Part shown: positions 42,287 to 52,414 of the stretch, piece after piece
How the letters are laid out: every line of letters starts with the position of its first letter
How positions within the stretch are numbered: the first letter of the stretch is position 1
Assembly: GCF_028201475.1 (NCBI RefSeq)
Contig: NZ_CP116383.1
Location: 310,001-374,000, forward strand
From: Vibrio sp. SCSIO 43137
Lineage (GTDB): Bacteria > Pseudomonadota > Gammaproteobacteria > Enterobacterales > Vibrionaceae
Length of the DNA: 64,000 bases
Direction of reading: 5' to 3'
Made by a program: the position numbers and the translations under genes
The notes under the pieces: model-generated
The model's input: only the letters and a program-made list of their open reading frames with translations
The model's database searches: none
Told to the model about the DNA's origin: nothing

Positions 42287-44293
42287 ATGCAATTATCGCT
42301 CATTCAACGTATTGTTCTTGGGTTTGCAGTAGTAACGCTCTTTGTGCTGGCCATCAGTACATCCTCCTATATGTCTCAAGTGAAAATGTCTTCTCAGCTT
42401 GAGCTTACTGCCTCCACACTAACCGGACTGCTGGACCGTTCAAACACCCTCAGTAAACACCTGCAGAATGTTAACCGTGCTATGTTGGTTCATGCCAATA
42501 GTGAGCAGGAATCACGGCGTAATGAGCTGAGAGAAGCCTTTTCTCAGGCGAAAAATGCTTACTCTGATACGGTTTCTGTATTTGATAAAGAGCTAACCGC
42601 ATATCCTAAATTGCAGCAGCAGCTAGCTCAACTTGATGCCAAAGCCGTTCACTTGCTGGACAGTGCTGTCTCCCATCTTGATATTCATGACCAGCGCATT
42701 GCGGCACGGGCGCTCTCTACTGCCGAGCTGGGTAAGTTCGATGGTGAGTGGATCTTTTTCCAGCAGGACCTGAGCGATCTGGTCGCAGACGCAAACAGTG
42801 ACGGGCTGCAACAGGCTGCGTGGGACTTCGAGTATATTCTTAATCAGGGTAAAGGGGCTGAAGGCTACTTGCAAAAAGTACTGGCGGTTGTTAAGGAAGA
42901 GGAAGTAACGGCTCTGAAATCTGAACTGGCCTCCTATCTGAGTCGCTTTAAAGAAAAAGCTGACCGCGTAGTGAAAGAGGTCAGTTACAGTGAAGAGAAT
43001 ATCAACTTCTATCTCGGTATGCTGACTCAGGCTATTGCCAATGAAAACGGCCTTCTTCAGCAGCATCTGAAGTATATTGCCCTCAATGAACAGAGTACCC
43101 GTCTGCTGGCTGATATTGCCACTGAAGTTGATCAGGTGATTGCAGAATCCGATAACATTATCAGCGAGATAAGAAAGCTCTCTGAACAGGCACTTACTCA
43201 TGCTGAAGAAGAGTCGGGCAGGGCTTTGATGATTAATCTTGTTTTGGCTCTGGTATCGGTTTTGGTTGCGCTGGTGGTTACGGTGACAGTGGTTCGTTCA
43301 ATCCGCACTCCTTTAAATACCATAGTGCGCGCTATTGATCGTCTGGCAAATGGTGATTTAACTCATCGTATCGATGTTAACTTCCACTCTGAACTGGCGT
43401 TAATCGCTGAAAATATTAATAACCTGAGTGATAAGCTAAGTGATCTTATCTCCCGTATTCAGAGCTCTGCCCAGACGGTTAGTCATGTGGCCAGTACCAG
43501 TATGGATATGAGCTGTAAAACCAATAATGAGGTGCATCAGCAGCGCTCACAGACGGATTCTATCGCCACTGCGGTGACCGAAATGGAGCATGCGGTGAAT
43601 GAAGTGGCGGCTCATGCCTCAGAAACGAGTCATGAAGTGGATAGAGTCGCCGGATTGGCTCAGTCAAATATGCAGAATATGCAGAAGAACCTGCGCTTTG
43701 TAAGAAGGCTTCAGGAGTCTTTGGATGAAGCCACACAGGTGATTACCCAGTTGTCTGAAGAGTCCAATCAGATCGGTGAGATATTGACCGTTATCCAGTC
43801 TATTTCCGAACAGACCAACCTGCTGGCACTTAATGCCGCTATTGAAGCTGCAAGGGCAGGGGAGCACGGCAGAGGGTTTGCCGTCGTGGCGGATGAAGTC
43901 CGCTCGCTGGCAACCCGGACTCAGCAATCTGCCAACGAAATTGGTGAGATGATAGGCAGCCTGCAGAGTAAAGCGGAACAGGCGGTGGATATTGTCGGTA
44001 ATAACCTTGAACATGCTGAGCAGTCAGTGAAGCAGACTAACGACACCAATGACTCTCTGGAGTCCATGGTAGCGAGTCTGACTCATATTAATGATATGAG
44101 TCGTTCTATCGCGACGGCATCAGAAGAGCAGAGTGCAGTTGCAAAAGAGGTGGCGGAGAATATTGTCGGCATTTCCGATATGACGCTGAATATTGCTAAT
44201 GACGCCGAAGAGGCCGCCAGAAACAGTGAATCACTGAGTCAGTTGTCTGAAGAGCAGAGTGAGCTGATATCCCAGTTTAAGATTGATAAGTAA
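42287..44293 (+). CDS. Methyl-accepting chemotaxis protein
   Basis: Transmembrane chemoreceptor, 668 residues. Membrane helices lie at about 8-30 and 314-338 with a helical periplasmic sensor of about 280 residues between, suggestive of a long four-helix or bimodular (HBM-like) ligand domain. HAMP covers about 338-390 ([20 protein letters not shown]). The signalling hairpin tip is [20 protein letters not shown] followed by [16 protein letters not shown]. The ligand is unknown. No C-terminal CheR-tethering pentapeptide is seen (ends SQFKIDK). Confidence 0.95.
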   Translation: MQLSLIQRIVLGFAVVTLFVLAISTSSYMSQVKMSSQLELTASTLTGLLDRSNTLSKHLQNVNRAMLVHANSEQESRRNELREAFSQAKNAYSDTVSVFDKELTAYPKLQQQLAQLDAKAVHLLDSAVSHLDIHDQRIAARALSTAELGKFDGEWIFFQQDLSDLVADANSDGLQQAAWDFEYILNQGKGAEGYLQKVLAVVKEEEVTALKSELASYLSRFKEKADRVVKEVSYSEENINFYLGMLTQAIANENGLLQQHLKYIALNEQSTRLLADIATEVDQVIAESDNIISEIRKLSEQALTHAEEESGRALMINLVLALVSVLVALVVTVTVVRSIRTPLNTIVRAIDRLANGDLTHRIDVNFHSELALIAENINNLSDKLSDLISRIQSSAQTVSHVASTSMDMSCKTNNEVHQQRSQTDSIATAVTEMEHAVNEVAAHASETSHEVDRVAGLAQSNMQNMQKNLRFVRRLQESLDEATQVITQLSEESNQIGEILTVIQSISEQTNLLALNAAIEAARAGEHGRGFAVVADEVRSLATRTQQSANEIGEMIGSLQSKAEQAVDIVGNNLEHAEQSVKQTNDTNDSLESMVASLTHINDMSRSIATASEEQSAVAKEVAENIVGISDMTLNIANDAEEAARNSESLSQLSEEQSELISQFKIDK

Positions 44294-44320
44294 GCAATAG
44301 AGATACGAGAACTGAATACC

Positions 44321-44331
44321 CGGTCTGACCG
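44321..44331 (+). repeat. Left target-site duplication of the IS4-family element
   Basis: CGGTCTGACCG, repeated exactly at 45761-45771 on the other side of the element. The 11-bp size is within the IS4-family range. Confidence 0.9.
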
Positions 44332-44332
44332 T

Positions 44333-44366
44333 AATGCCAGTCAGTTAAGCTGACTGGCATTTTTTG
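44333..44366 (+). terminator. Inward-facing terminator at the IS left end
   Basis: Perfect 12-bp stem AATGCCAGTCAG/CTGACTGGCATT with loop TTAAG, then six T on the plus strand. The transposase stop codon is in the loop. It would end transcription coming from the chemoreceptor gene and so replace the terminator the IS disrupted. Confidence 0.85.
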
Positions 44367-45667
44367 TAAGGGTACTTTTTAGGTTTTTTCCTCATCACTC
44401 GAGGATACTTTCTATCTGGTACCTTGTCTGGCAATTCAAACATTCTTAACGTTTCCAGAAGCGTAGCATAGTGCTTCGGAAGGTTACCCGGACTACTGAT
44501 CGGTATAGTAGTTAGATAAACCATTACATGTCTCGCGCAGTGAGAGAAACTTAACCTATTTGGATTAACATCATCCATGCCTGAAGCAGCTTCGATCATC
44601 GCTATACGAACCAAATTGTAGGCAACAAGTACTCCCCATAGCTCTTGCCGAACCATGTCTGGCTTTCGACTTCTTAGTGTGTGGGCAGACAATAAAAGGG
44701 TTTGTTTTATTTCTCGATAGCCAAGCTCAATTTCCCAACGCTGTTGGTAAAGCTCTACCAGCTCGTTATATTGATATTTCAGCGGATCTGTCAGCGAGCT
44801 TAAAACACGATACTCCTGACCATCAATGGTATAACTTGTTAATCTTACGATTAATTCTTCATTTAAGTCAGAGAACTTTTTTCGTGCCTGAGGAGATGTT
44901 TTGATTGATACCAGCCTGTCTCTTTTTCCGAGTTTATGCACTTCAGTGTAAACAAGGTCCTTTTTAGCCGGTATCATCCAGTGCCTTTCTGTTCCCGCCT
45001 GAGACCAGCTATTTAACAGGCCAAGTGAATAGTAACCTCTGTCAAATAGGGTTAGTGAGTAATCAGGTGCGTGTTCAATCAGCCTTTCGGCAAGAGTCAT
45101 TTCGCCAATCTTTCTGGCATCGAAGGCACTGTCCAAAAGCAGATGACTTGATAGCTCCATCAAGCAGCACATGCGCACCTGAGGGTAACTGTTTTCCCCT
45201 TGTTTATTGCTATCGGAGCCGAAGAAGTCCCGGTTTTCGGCATTGTCATGGGTACGAAAAACGACACCGTCCACTGCAAGCAGGTTAAGTCCACGCCACA
45301 CTTCAAACTTTTGCTTATTAAAGTGATGAGCAGCCAGAGCCTGAAATGTTTCCTGCATGGCTTCCACACCTAGCCTCTGCCGGGCTTGAACTAATGCGCT
45401 TGGTGCAACTAAATGACGTTTTCCAGGCAAAGATACATCAAGTTTACTGGCTATATCCCAGACGGATTCTTGTCGGAATAAACCCATTCCTACAACTGAC
45501 CAAACCACAGCCTCCAATGGCAAGCGACGTTTGCGTACAGTTGCAACCCCCGCTTTTTCAAATGCTTGTGCAAGCAACTCAGGAGAGAGTAGTGAGTTCA
45601 ACTTGTCTAATGAAGTGAGCTCTTTTACAGAGGAAATAGTTGTATCAAGGAGGGACTGAATAGACAT
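44345..45667 (-). CDS. IS4-family transposase
   Basis: 440-residue DDE transposase. Catalytic residues are read as D133 ([12 protein letters not shown]), D209 ([10 protein letters not shown]) and E314. The IS4 signature Y-(2)-R-(3)-E-(6)-K is exact: Y307, R310, E314, K321 in [18 protein letters not shown]. The frame is uninterrupted, so it may be active. No Shine-Dalgarno precedes the ATG; the initiation region is immediately downstream of a hairpin with a T-run. Confidence 0.95.
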   Translation of the reverse strand: MSIQSLLDTTISSVKELTSLDKLNSLLSPELLAQAFEKAGVATVRKRRLPLEAVVWSVVGMGLFRQESVWDIASKLDVSLPGKRHLVAPSALVQARQRLGVEAMQETFQALAAHHFNKQKFEVWRGLNLLAVDGVVFRTHDNAENRDFFGSDSNKQGENSYPQVRMCCLMELSSHLLLDSAFDARKIGEMTLAERLIEHAPDYSLTLFDRGYYSLGLLNSWSQAGTERHWMIPAKKDLVYTEVHKLGKRDRLVSIKTSPQARKKFSDLNEELIVRLTSYTIDGQEYRVLSSLTDPLKYQYNELVELYQQRWEIELGYREIKQTLLLSAHTLRSRKPDMVRQELWGVLVAYNLVRIAMIEAASGMDDVNPNRLSFSHCARHVMVYLTTIPISSPGNLPKHYATLLETLRMFELPDKVPDRKYPRVMRKKPKKYPYKKCQSA

Positions 45668-45703
45668 AAAAAATCCGGCATCAATTACTTGATACCGGAT
45701 TTT
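45668..45703 (-). terminator. Terminator-like hairpin directly before the transposase ATG
   Basis: On the minus strand AAAATCCGGTATCAA / TTGATGCCGGATTTT (one mismatch) with loop GTAA is followed by T-rich sequence ending at the ATG. It would stop or mask transcripts entering the IS from the right, as impinging-transcription protection does in IS10/IS50-type elements. Confidence 0.7.
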
Positions 45704-45760
45704 GAAGCCTTTTAAGGATCGTTCAACTGATCTATTAAATTTCTTAACTGATCAGCATTA

Positions 45761-45771
45761 CGGTCTGACCG
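45761..45771 (+). repeat. Right target-site duplication of the IS4-family element
   Basis: CGGTCTGACCG, identical to 44321-44331, followed by GGTATTTTTTT, the 3' part of the split chemoreceptor terminator. Confidence 0.9.
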
Positions 45772-45844
45772 GGTATTTTTTTAACTGGATCAAGCCGGTG
45801 TAACTTGCCTATAATAACGAAAATTGATCTGAATCAAGAAATCT

Positions 45845-46633
45845 ATGCAGCAACCAATCGCCGGTCTCTGGCAGTTATCTCCGTTAACCGACCTCTTTGT
45901 GCCGCAGGGTGATATTGAGTTTCCCGCCCCCCTGAGTGATATCCTTCCTGATTACCTTTCTGAAGCGGAAATTGCCGCTCAGGAGTGGCATCTGATGCAT
46001 GATATCGAACTAACGGAAGCACAGCTGCAGTATCCTGTGATTAATCTTATTGTCGGCGGGGTGGATTACTTTGCCGAGATCCGTATAAATGGTGAAGCCG
46101 TTCTGGACTGTGATGGTAGTGAAATCTCTTATCGTAAAGAGGTTAAGCGTTATCTGAATCCGGGCAGAAACCGGCTGGAAATACTGTTTCTGGAACAGGA
46201 CGAAGATGACCTGCTCGGGGGAGAGGAGGATCTATGCCTGCTGACGGACAAGTTACCGCGAAAAAGAGAGACAAGGCTGGGGATCTGGGAATTGCCGGTA
46301 CTTCAGTTTGTCCGCCATGTCAGTCTGGACTATATCTCTACTGAGCAGATCTGGCATCACGGCGGAGGGTGCGAGTTTAAAGTGGATCTGTTTTATCAAC
46401 TTTACTATCCGGGGCTTGTTTCTGCCACGGTTAAGTTTAACGGAACCCGTTATCAGATGCCGCTGGATACCCGCAGCGGGCAGACAAGTGCGTTGTTTCA
46501 GGTCGAAGCTCCTAAAATAACCGCTGAGGGGAATCCTGAATACTATTTGCTTGAGGTTGAACTGGATGGTCAGAGACAGACCCATCAGATTGCATTAAAC
46601 CCTAACCGCAATGCAGAGCACTTTCCTGTCTGA
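45845..46633 (+). CDS. Uncharacterised protein resembling the N-terminal sugar-binding domain of GH2 glycosidases
   Basis: 262 residues. It begins GLWQLSPLTDLFVPQGDIEFPAPLS, and the middle has a jelly-roll pattern (VGGVDYFAEIRINGEAVLDC, then YLNPGRNRLEILFLEQDE) much like the first domain of beta-mannosidase/GH2 enzymes. The catalytic TIM barrel and any acid/base glutamate motif are absent and no signal peptide is seen. A cytoplasmic stand-alone beta-sandwich is the best description; function unknown. It is convergent with the GNAT gene 15 bp away. Confidence 0.7.
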   Translation: MQQPIAGLWQLSPLTDLFVPQGDIEFPAPLSDILPDYLSEAEIAAQEWHLMHDIELTEAQLQYPVINLIVGGVDYFAEIRINGEAVLDCDGSEISYRKEVKRYLNPGRNRLEILFLEQDEDDLLGGEEDLCLLTDKLPRKRETRLGIWELPVLQFVRHVSLDYISTEQIWHHGGGCEFKVDLFYQLYYPGLVSATVKFNGTRYQMPLDTRSGQTSALFQVEAPKITAEGNPEYYLLEVELDGQRQTHQIALNPNRNAEHFPV

Positions 46634-46647
46634 GTGATTGCCTGATG

Positions 46648-47133
46648 TTATAGCTGTTTCAGCATCCGCACTTCACAATCGCAATGGCCGGTATTGCCCA
46701 TCGCATGGGTTAACTGCCTGAATCCCAGTTTCTGATAGAGAGAAATAGCCTCTTTCAGGTTGTCAGTGGTTTCCAGATAGCACCCTGTAAACCCCTGCTG
46801 GGTGGCAAAATCGAAACAGAGCTGTGTCAGCCTTTTGGCCAGCCCTTTTCCTCTTACACTTGGCAGAAAGTACATTTTCTGTAGTTCACAGATACCCTGT
46901 TCACCTTGTAGCGGAGCAATTCCGGCACCACCTAATACTTCTCCGCTTTTTTCTATAACCCAATAGCAGCTGCTCTTTGCCTGATAGACCTGATAAAGGC
47001 TGTCAAGAGTCGGGTCGGCAACACTAAAGCCTTTATCTTCAGTAAGGCCGTACTCAGCTGAGACTTCCCGGATGACTTTTGCAATGGCCGCATTGTCAGA
47101 GGGTTTTAGTTTTCGGATAACATAAAAAGACAT
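46648..47133 (-). CDS. GNAT-family N-acetyltransferase
   Basis: 161-residue acetyl-CoA-dependent transferase. The CoA pyrophosphate-binding motif is [15 protein letters not shown] (about 93-107), preceded by the beta-4 strand LQKMYFLPS and followed by [25 protein letters not shown]. Its substrate is unknown; it could be a small molecule or a protein N-terminus. It has its own start 137 bp from the valS end. Confidence 0.88.
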   Translation of the reverse strand: MSFYVIRKLKPSDNAAIAKVIREVSAEYGLTEDKGFSVADPTLDSLYQVYQAKSSCYWVIEKSGEVLGGAGIAPLQGEQGICELQKMYFLPSVRGKGLAKRLTQLCFDFATQQGFTGCYLETTDNLKEAISLYQKLGFRQLTHAMGNTGHCDCEVRMLKQL

Positions 47134-47214
47134 ACAGGAGCTGGTTCCTTTTTAATCAGTAGCATCCTAAGTTAGTAATAGAGGCGGGCTTAGTCAAGTA
47201 GATGAAGGCGCAAT

Positions 47215-47246
47215 AAAAAAGCCGGCCCGAAATATCGGACCGGCTT
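47215..47246 (-). terminator. Terminator of valS
   Basis: AAGCCGG-x-CCGA / TCGG-x-CCGGCTT with loop AATA, one mismatch, followed by six T on the minus strand. Confidence 0.88.
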
Positions 47247-47270
47247 CTGTTTCAGGAAATGAAAAAAGGA

Positions 47271-50126
47271 TTACAGAGCGGCAATGGTTGCCTGTTGCTC
47301 TTCCAGCTTAACCAGAGTCTCTTTATAACCTTCCAGCTTTTCACGCTCTTTGGCAACAACCGCTTCCGGTGCTTTTGCAACAAAGCCCTGATTGTTTAGC
47401 TTACCTTCGATACGTTTAATTTCGCCCTGAGTTTTCTTCACTTCACCGCTCAGACGGGCAAGTTCAGCATCTTTGTCGATCAAACCAGCCATTGGAATCA
47501 TTAGCTCAGATTTACCTACCAGCGCTGTTGCACAAGCCGGAGTCTCTTCACCTTCCGCCAACACTTTGATGCTGTCCAGCTTCGCCAGAGACTGAATCAC
47601 CGTCAGGCTTGCTTCAAGACGGGATGCATCGGCAGCATCAGCCGCTTTCAGCATGACATCCAGTGGCTTGCTCGGTGCAATATCGTATTCTGCACGCAGG
47701 TTACGGATGCTGGTGATAAAGGCTTTAACCCACTCAATGTCGGCAATCGCAGACTCATCAAACTTAGCTTCTTCAAACTGAGGAAGTGCCTGAGTCATAA
47801 TGGTCTCGCCTTCAACCTGAGCCAGAGGCTTAACGCTCTGCCAGATAGATTCAGTGATATACGGGATAACCGGATGTGCCAGACGCAGCGTTTTTTCCAA
47901 CACTGTAATCAGAGTATGGCGGGTGGCGCGTTGTTGTGCTTCAGTGCCTTTCCATAGTACTGGTTTAGTCAGCTCTAAGTACCAGTCACAGAACTGGTTC
48001 CAGATAAACTCATAAATGGTGTTCGCAGCCATATCCAGACGGTAGTTTTCAATATGAGCATTGAAGTCTTTTGCTGCCAGTTGGAACTGAGATTCGATCC
48101 ACTTGTCCGCCAGTGAGAACTCCATTTCGCCTTCAGCAAAACCGCAGTCTTTATCTTCGGTGTTCATCAGAACATAACGGCTTGCATTCCAAAGCTTGTT
48201 ACAGAAGTTACGGTAACCTTCCAGACGCTTCATATCCCAGTTGATATCACGGCCGGTGGATGCCATAGCCGCAAGAGTGAAGCGCAGGGCATCGGTACCA
48301 TATGGTTCGATACCTTCAGCGAAGGTCTTACGGGTATTCTTCTCAATCTTCTTCGCAAGCTGAGGCTGCATCATGTTACCAGTGCGCTTCTCAACCAGTG
48401 ATTCAAGGTCGATACCATCAATCATGTCGATTGGATCCAGTACGTTACCTTTTGATTTAGACATCTTGTCGCCGTTTTCGTCACGGATAAGGCCGGTAAC
48501 GTAAACCGTTTTAAATGGTACCTGAGGTTTGCCGTTTTCATCTTTAATGAAGTGCATGGTCATCATGATCATTCGGGCAACCCAGAAGAAGATAATATCG
48601 AATCCGGTTACCAGTACATCTGACGGGTGGAATACCTTCATATCTTCAGTATCTGCAGGCCAGCCTTGTGTGCTGAAGGTCCATAGCGCAGATGAGAACC
48701 AGGTATCCAGTACGTCATCGTCCTGCTTAAGAACCACAACTGGTGCAAGGTTGTGCTTTTCACGTACTTCTTCTTCTGTACGGCCTACGTACACATTACC
48801 GTCGTTGTCATACCATGCAGGGATACGGTGTCCCCACCATAGCTGACGGGAGATACACCAGTCCTGAATGTCACGCATCCATGAGAAGTACATGTTTTCG
48901 TACTGTTTAGGCACAAATTGGATTTCGCCGTCTTCTACCGCTTTAGTGGCGGTTTCTGCCAGCGGAGCTGCGCGAACATACCACTGGTCAGTCAGCATTG
49001 GTTCGATTACTACACCACCACGGTCACCGTAAGGAACGGTCAGGTCGTGATCTTTGATTTCGTCCAGCAAACCAAGCTGTTCAAATTCAGCAACTACTTC
49101 TTTACGGGCTGCGAAACGCTCCATACCGTGGTATTTCTGCGGAAGTTCAGTGCCGTACACGTCACAAGCTTCACCGTTGTTGTTAAATACTTCAGCAGCA
49201 TCACGGATATCACCGTTGAATGTCAGAATGTTGATCATCGGCAGGCTGTGGCGCTTACCAACTTCGTAGTCGTTAAAGTCGTGAGCAGGGGTGATCTTTA
49301 CACAACCTGTGCCTTTTTCCATATCAGCGTGTTCATCGCCAACAATAGGGATACGACGGTCAACGATTGGTAGGATGATCTCTTTACCAATCAGATCTTT
49401 ATAACGTGGATCTTCCGGGTTTACTGCAACACCGGTATCACCCAGCATGGTTTCAGGACGGGTAGTCGCAACCACGATATACTCTTTACCTTCAGCGGTT
49501 TTTGCACCGTCAGCAAGAGGGTAGCGGAAGTGCCACATGTGGCCTTTTTTGTCTTTGTTTTCAACTTCAAGATCGGAGATAGCTGTGTGCAGCTTAGGAT
49601 CCCAGTTAACCAGACGCTTACCGCGATAGATTAAATCTTCCTGATAAAGGCGGACAAACACTTCTTTAACGGCATCCGAAAGGCCGTCGTCCATAGTAAA
49701 GCGTTCACGATCCCAGTCTACAGAGGCGCCCAGACGGCGAAGCTGCTTAGTGATGGTTCCGCCAGACTGGCCTTTCCATTCCCAAATCTTGTCGATAAAG
49801 GCTTCACGACCGTAATCGTTTTTAGTTTTGCCTTCCTCAGCGGCGATCTTACGCTCAACCACCATCTGAGTTGCGATACCTGCGTGGTCAGTACCGACCT
49901 GCCACAAGGTATTCTTTCCTTTCATTCGTTCGCAACGGATGAGCGTATCCATGATGGTGTCCTGGAACGCATGGCCCATATGCAGGCTACCTGTGACGTT
50001 CGGTGGCGGGATCATGATGCTGTACGCTTCTTTTGACGTATCGCCATGTGGTTTAAAATAGCCTTTCTCTTCCCATGTCTGGTATAGAGACTGTTCAATC
50101 GATGTTGGGTTGTATGTCTTTTCCAT
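47271..50126 (-). CDS. valS: Valyl-tRNA synthetase
   Basis: Class I synthetase charging tRNA-Val, with editing of threonine. The HIGH-like motif is [15 protein letters not shown] (about 41-55) and KMSKS is in [11 protein letters not shown] near residue 555. The large CP1 editing domain lies between, and a C-terminal coiled coil ([20 protein letters not shown]) ends the protein. The 951-residue length is normal. It is downstream of pepA and holC as in E. coli. Confidence 0.98.
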   Translation of the reverse strand: MEKTYNPTSIEQSLYQTWEEKGYFKPHGDTSKEAYSIMIPPPNVTGSLHMGHAFQDTIMDTLIRCERMKGKNTLWQVGTDHAGIATQMVVERKIAAEEGKTKNDYGREAFIDKIWEWKGQSGGTITKQLRRLGASVDWDRERFTMDDGLSDAVKEVFVRLYQEDLIYRGKRLVNWDPKLHTAISDLEVENKDKKGHMWHFRYPLADGAKTAEGKEYIVVATTRPETMLGDTGVAVNPEDPRYKDLIGKEIILPIVDRRIPIVGDEHADMEKGTGCVKITPAHDFNDYEVGKRHSLPMINILTFNGDIRDAAEVFNNNGEACDVYGTELPQKYHGMERFAARKEVVAEFEQLGLLDEIKDHDLTVPYGDRGGVVIEPMLTDQWYVRAAPLAETATKAVEDGEIQFVPKQYENMYFSWMRDIQDWCISRQLWWGHRIPAWYDNDGNVYVGRTEEEVREKHNLAPVVVLKQDDDVLDTWFSSALWTFSTQGWPADTEDMKVFHPSDVLVTGFDIIFFWVARMIMMTMHFIKDENGKPQVPFKTVYVTGLIRDENGDKMSKSKGNVLDPIDMIDGIDLESLVEKRTGNMMQPQLAKKIEKNTRKTFAEGIEPYGTDALRFTLAAMASTGRDINWDMKRLEGYRNFCNKLWNASRYVLMNTEDKDCGFAEGEMEFSLADKWIESQFQLAAKDFNAHIENYRLDMAANTIYEFIWNQFCDWYLELTKPVLWKGTEAQQRATRHTLITVLEKTLRLAHPVIPYITESIWQSVKPLAQVEGETIMTQALPQFEEAKFDESAIADIEWVKAFITSIRNLRAEYDIAPSKPLDVMLKAADAADASRLEASLTVIQSLAKLDSIKVLAEGEETPACATALVGKSELMIPMAGLIDKDAELARLSGEVKKTQGEIKRIEGKLNNQGFVAKAPEAVVAKEREKLEGYKETLVKLEEQQATIAAL

Positions 50127-50170
50127 AGCGTTCTTAATGGATACTTTAAGTTAATTCTTGAATGAAAGTT

Positions 50171-50228
50171 GCCAAACCTTATAGGTAATATTCCTCAGAC
50201 AAGAAGGAGGTTACCTATAAGGATTGGC
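50171..50228. repeat. Long inverted repeat in the holC-valS gap
   Basis: Arms GCCAAACCTTATAGGTAA and TTACCTATAAGGATTGGC are complementary over 18 bp with a single A-A mismatch. The 22-nt loop can pair further (CCTC/GAGG). It begins at the holC stop codon. No T-run follows on either strand, so it is not a standard terminator. Confidence 0.75.
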
Positions 50229-50677
50229 TATGGATAATTTATGTCGATGGTTTGCAACTGATAGCCAGCCTGACGGTAGAGTTTATATCTTTCCCGGGCA
50301 AGCTGCTTAGCATTTTCATCGCAGGGAACGAAGTCTACCACTTGTGCAAAGGTTCCCGCAAAGTTTGTCGCATCATTCGCCACATTTATAACGATTTGAC
50401 GATTCCAGCTCGCTTTTTGGCTTGTGAAACCAATTTCAACAGCTGTGCCGTTTTTAGGCCCTTCTCCAACTAAGTTATGAGGCAGAAACTGATCTGCTTC
50501 TTGCTGCCACATTAACTCATCCCACTGTTCCGCCTGTTCTCTGTCTGAGGCGTTAAGGTAGACCTTGGCACCCTGTTGACAGAAGTGGCGCACCAGAAAC
50601 AGCACATAAGCTTCAAACCCCGTTTGTTTGCTCTGTTCTGAATCCGGCTGGATAATGTAGAAGGTTGCTGTATTCAT
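50228..50677 (-). CDS. holC: DNA polymerase III chi subunit HolC
   Basis: Clamp-loader accessory subunit that links the polymerase holoenzyme to SSB through its partner psi. The 149-residue sequence begins MNTATFYIIQPDS and has LVRHFCQQGAKVYLNASDREQAEQWDE, typical of chi. Gene order pepA-holC-valS is conserved with E. coli. The end of holC is overlapped by a long hairpin. Confidence 0.95.
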   Translation of the reverse strand: MNTATFYIIQPDSEQSKQTGFEAYVLFLVRHFCQQGAKVYLNASDREQAEQWDELMWQQEADQFLPHNLVGEGPKNGTAVEIGFTSQKASWNRQIVINVANDATNFAGTFAQVVDFVPCDENAKQLARERYKLYRQAGYQLQTIDINYP

Positions 50678-50691
50678 ATCACCGACAAAAT

Positions 50692-50715
50692 AAAAGGGCC
50701 TTTCGGCCCTTTTTT
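50692..50715 (-). terminator. Terminator of pepA
   Basis: AAAAGGGCC/GGCCCTTTT with a 4-nt loop (GAAA on the minus strand), between pepA and holC. A T-rich tail is present on both strands. Confidence 0.88.
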
Positions 50716-50726
50716 AAAACTGAATG

Positions 50727-52235
50727 TTACTCTTCAATTTCCTGGCCGCTTCGGTTGAGCAGGAATTGGACAAGCATTGATACCGGCCGGCCTGTTGAGC
50801 CTTTTGCTTTACCAGACTTCCATGCCGTTCCGGCAATATCAATATGAGCCCAGTTATACTTCTTAGCGAAGCGGGAAAGGAAGCAACCTGCAGTAATTGT
50901 ACCGCCCGGACGGCCACCAATGTTTGCCATATCTGCAAACGGGCTGGTTAGCTGCTCTTGGTATTCATCAGCCATCGGCATGCGCCACGCACGGTCGCCC
51001 GCCTGCTCAGAAGCGTTAACCAGTTCATGGGCAAGAGGGTTGTGGTTAGAAACCAGACCACTGATATGGTGGCCAAGGGCGATAACACACGCACCGGTTA
51101 ATGTGGCGACATCGATAACACACTCTGGTTCATAACGCTCAACATAAGTCAGGGCGTCACACAGTACCAGACGACCTTCAGCATCTGTGTTTAGTACTTC
51201 CACTGTCTGGCCAGACATAGTGGTCAGAATATCACCCGGACGATAGGCATTGCTGCCCGGCATGTTTTCACAACCGGCCAGAATCATAACGACGTTGATA
51301 GGCAGTTCCAGTTTCGCCAGTGCTTTCATGGTGCCAAACACCGATGCCGCACCACACATGTCGTACTTCATCTCATCCATGGCTTCGCCCGGCTTAAGAG
51401 AAATACCACCTGAATCGAACGTCAGACCTTTACCGATAATCACAATCGGTTTGGCTTCAGGATCAGGGTTACCCTTGTACTCCATTACCGACATCATAGA
51501 TTCGTTATGAGAACCACGGCCAACGGCAAGGTAAGAGGTCATGCCGAGTTTTTCCATCTCCTCTTCACCAATGATCTTGGTGGAAATGGACTCATAGTCA
51601 TCAGCAAGACGGCGTGCCTGAGAAGCAAGATAAGCAGGGTTAGCTACGTTTGGCGGCATATTACCCAGATCTTTAGAGGCTTTAACACCGGATGCAACAG
51701 CAAGACCGTGGGCAATGGCTTTTTCGCCAAGGTTCAGCTCGCGTCGGGTTGGTACGTTAAACACAAGTTTACGTAGCGGGCGACGAGTTTCTGGTTTATT
51801 GCTCTTAAACTGATCAAAGGTGTAAAGGCCATCTTTTGTCGACTCTACTGCCTGACGTACTTTCCAGTATGTATCACGACCTTTAACGTGCAGTTCTGTC
51901 AGAAAACAGACCGCTTCCATCGAGCCAGTCTCATTAAGAGTGCTGATGGTTTTCTGAATAATCTCTTTATACTGGCGCTCGCCGAGCTCACGCTCTTTAC
52001 CGCAACCTACAAGCAGGACCCGCTCTGAAAGAACACCCGGTACCTGATGCAAAAGTAACATCTGACCCGGTTTACCTTCTAAATCACCACGGCGCAAAAG
52101 AGAACTGATATAGCCGTCGCTGATCTTATCAAGCTGTTCTGCCACTGGAGAAAGTCGGCGAGGTTCGAATACGCCCACAACGATGCATGCACTGCGTTGT
52201 TTCTCCGGGCTGCCACTTTTTACACTGAACTCCAT
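50727..52235 (-). CDS. pepA: Leucyl aminopeptidase PepA
   Basis: Hexameric dizinc M17 aminopeptidase; in E. coli it is also a DNA-binding accessory in cer recombination and carAB repression. Metal-binding and signature motifs are [16 protein letters not shown] near residue 270 and [10 protein letters not shown] near 351. The 502-residue length is normal. It is divergent from lptF across 179 bp. Its C-terminal cytosolic domain is complete. Confidence 0.97.
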   Translation of the reverse strand: MEFSVKSGSPEKQRSACIVVGVFEPRRLSPVAEQLDKISDGYISSLLRRGDLEGKPGQMLLLHQVPGVLSERVLLVGCGKERELGERQYKEIIQKTISTLNETGSMEAVCFLTELHVKGRDTYWKVRQAVESTKDGLYTFDQFKSNKPETRRPLRKLVFNVPTRRELNLGEKAIAHGLAVASGVKASKDLGNMPPNVANPAYLASQARRLADDYESISTKIIGEEEMEKLGMTSYLAVGRGSHNESMMSVMEYKGNPDPEAKPIVIIGKGLTFDSGGISLKPGEAMDEMKYDMCGAASVFGTMKALAKLELPINVVMILAGCENMPGSNAYRPGDILTTMSGQTVEVLNTDAEGRLVLCDALTYVERYEPECVIDVATLTGACVIALGHHISGLVSNHNPLAHELVNASEQAGDRAWRMPMADEYQEQLTSPFADMANIGGRPGGTITAGCFLSRFAKKYNWAHIDIAGTAWKSGKAKGSTGRPVSMLVQFLLNRSGQEIEE

Positions 52236-52414
52236 GCAAACTCCTACATGTTAAAGACAAATCAAACTAAATGTTGGATAATCGGAACTTAGTATGCTCA
52301 AACCGAACTAAGATTAGATATAAGCATTTAGTCGAAAATTTAAAAAATAAAAGGTTTAACGAGAAATTATAGTGATTAGAGCAAAAAAACAAGTTTTGTA
52401 TAGGTACTTTTAGC

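Larger units (their letters stand above)
44332..45760 (-). mobile_element. IS4-family insertion sequence, 1429 bp, complete
   Basis: Imperfect 18-bp terminal inverted repeats TAATGCCAGTCAGTTAAG and (right end, reversed) TAATGCTGATCAGTTAAG match at 15 of 18 positions, and an 11-bp target duplication flanks them. It contains one intact transposase gene. Joining the flanks through one copy of the duplication restores AATACCCGGTCTGACCGGGTATTTTTTT (given here in order, split by the insertion), a terminator hairpin of the upstream chemoreceptor gene. Intact ends and perfect duplication imply a fairly recent insertion. Confidence 0.93.
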
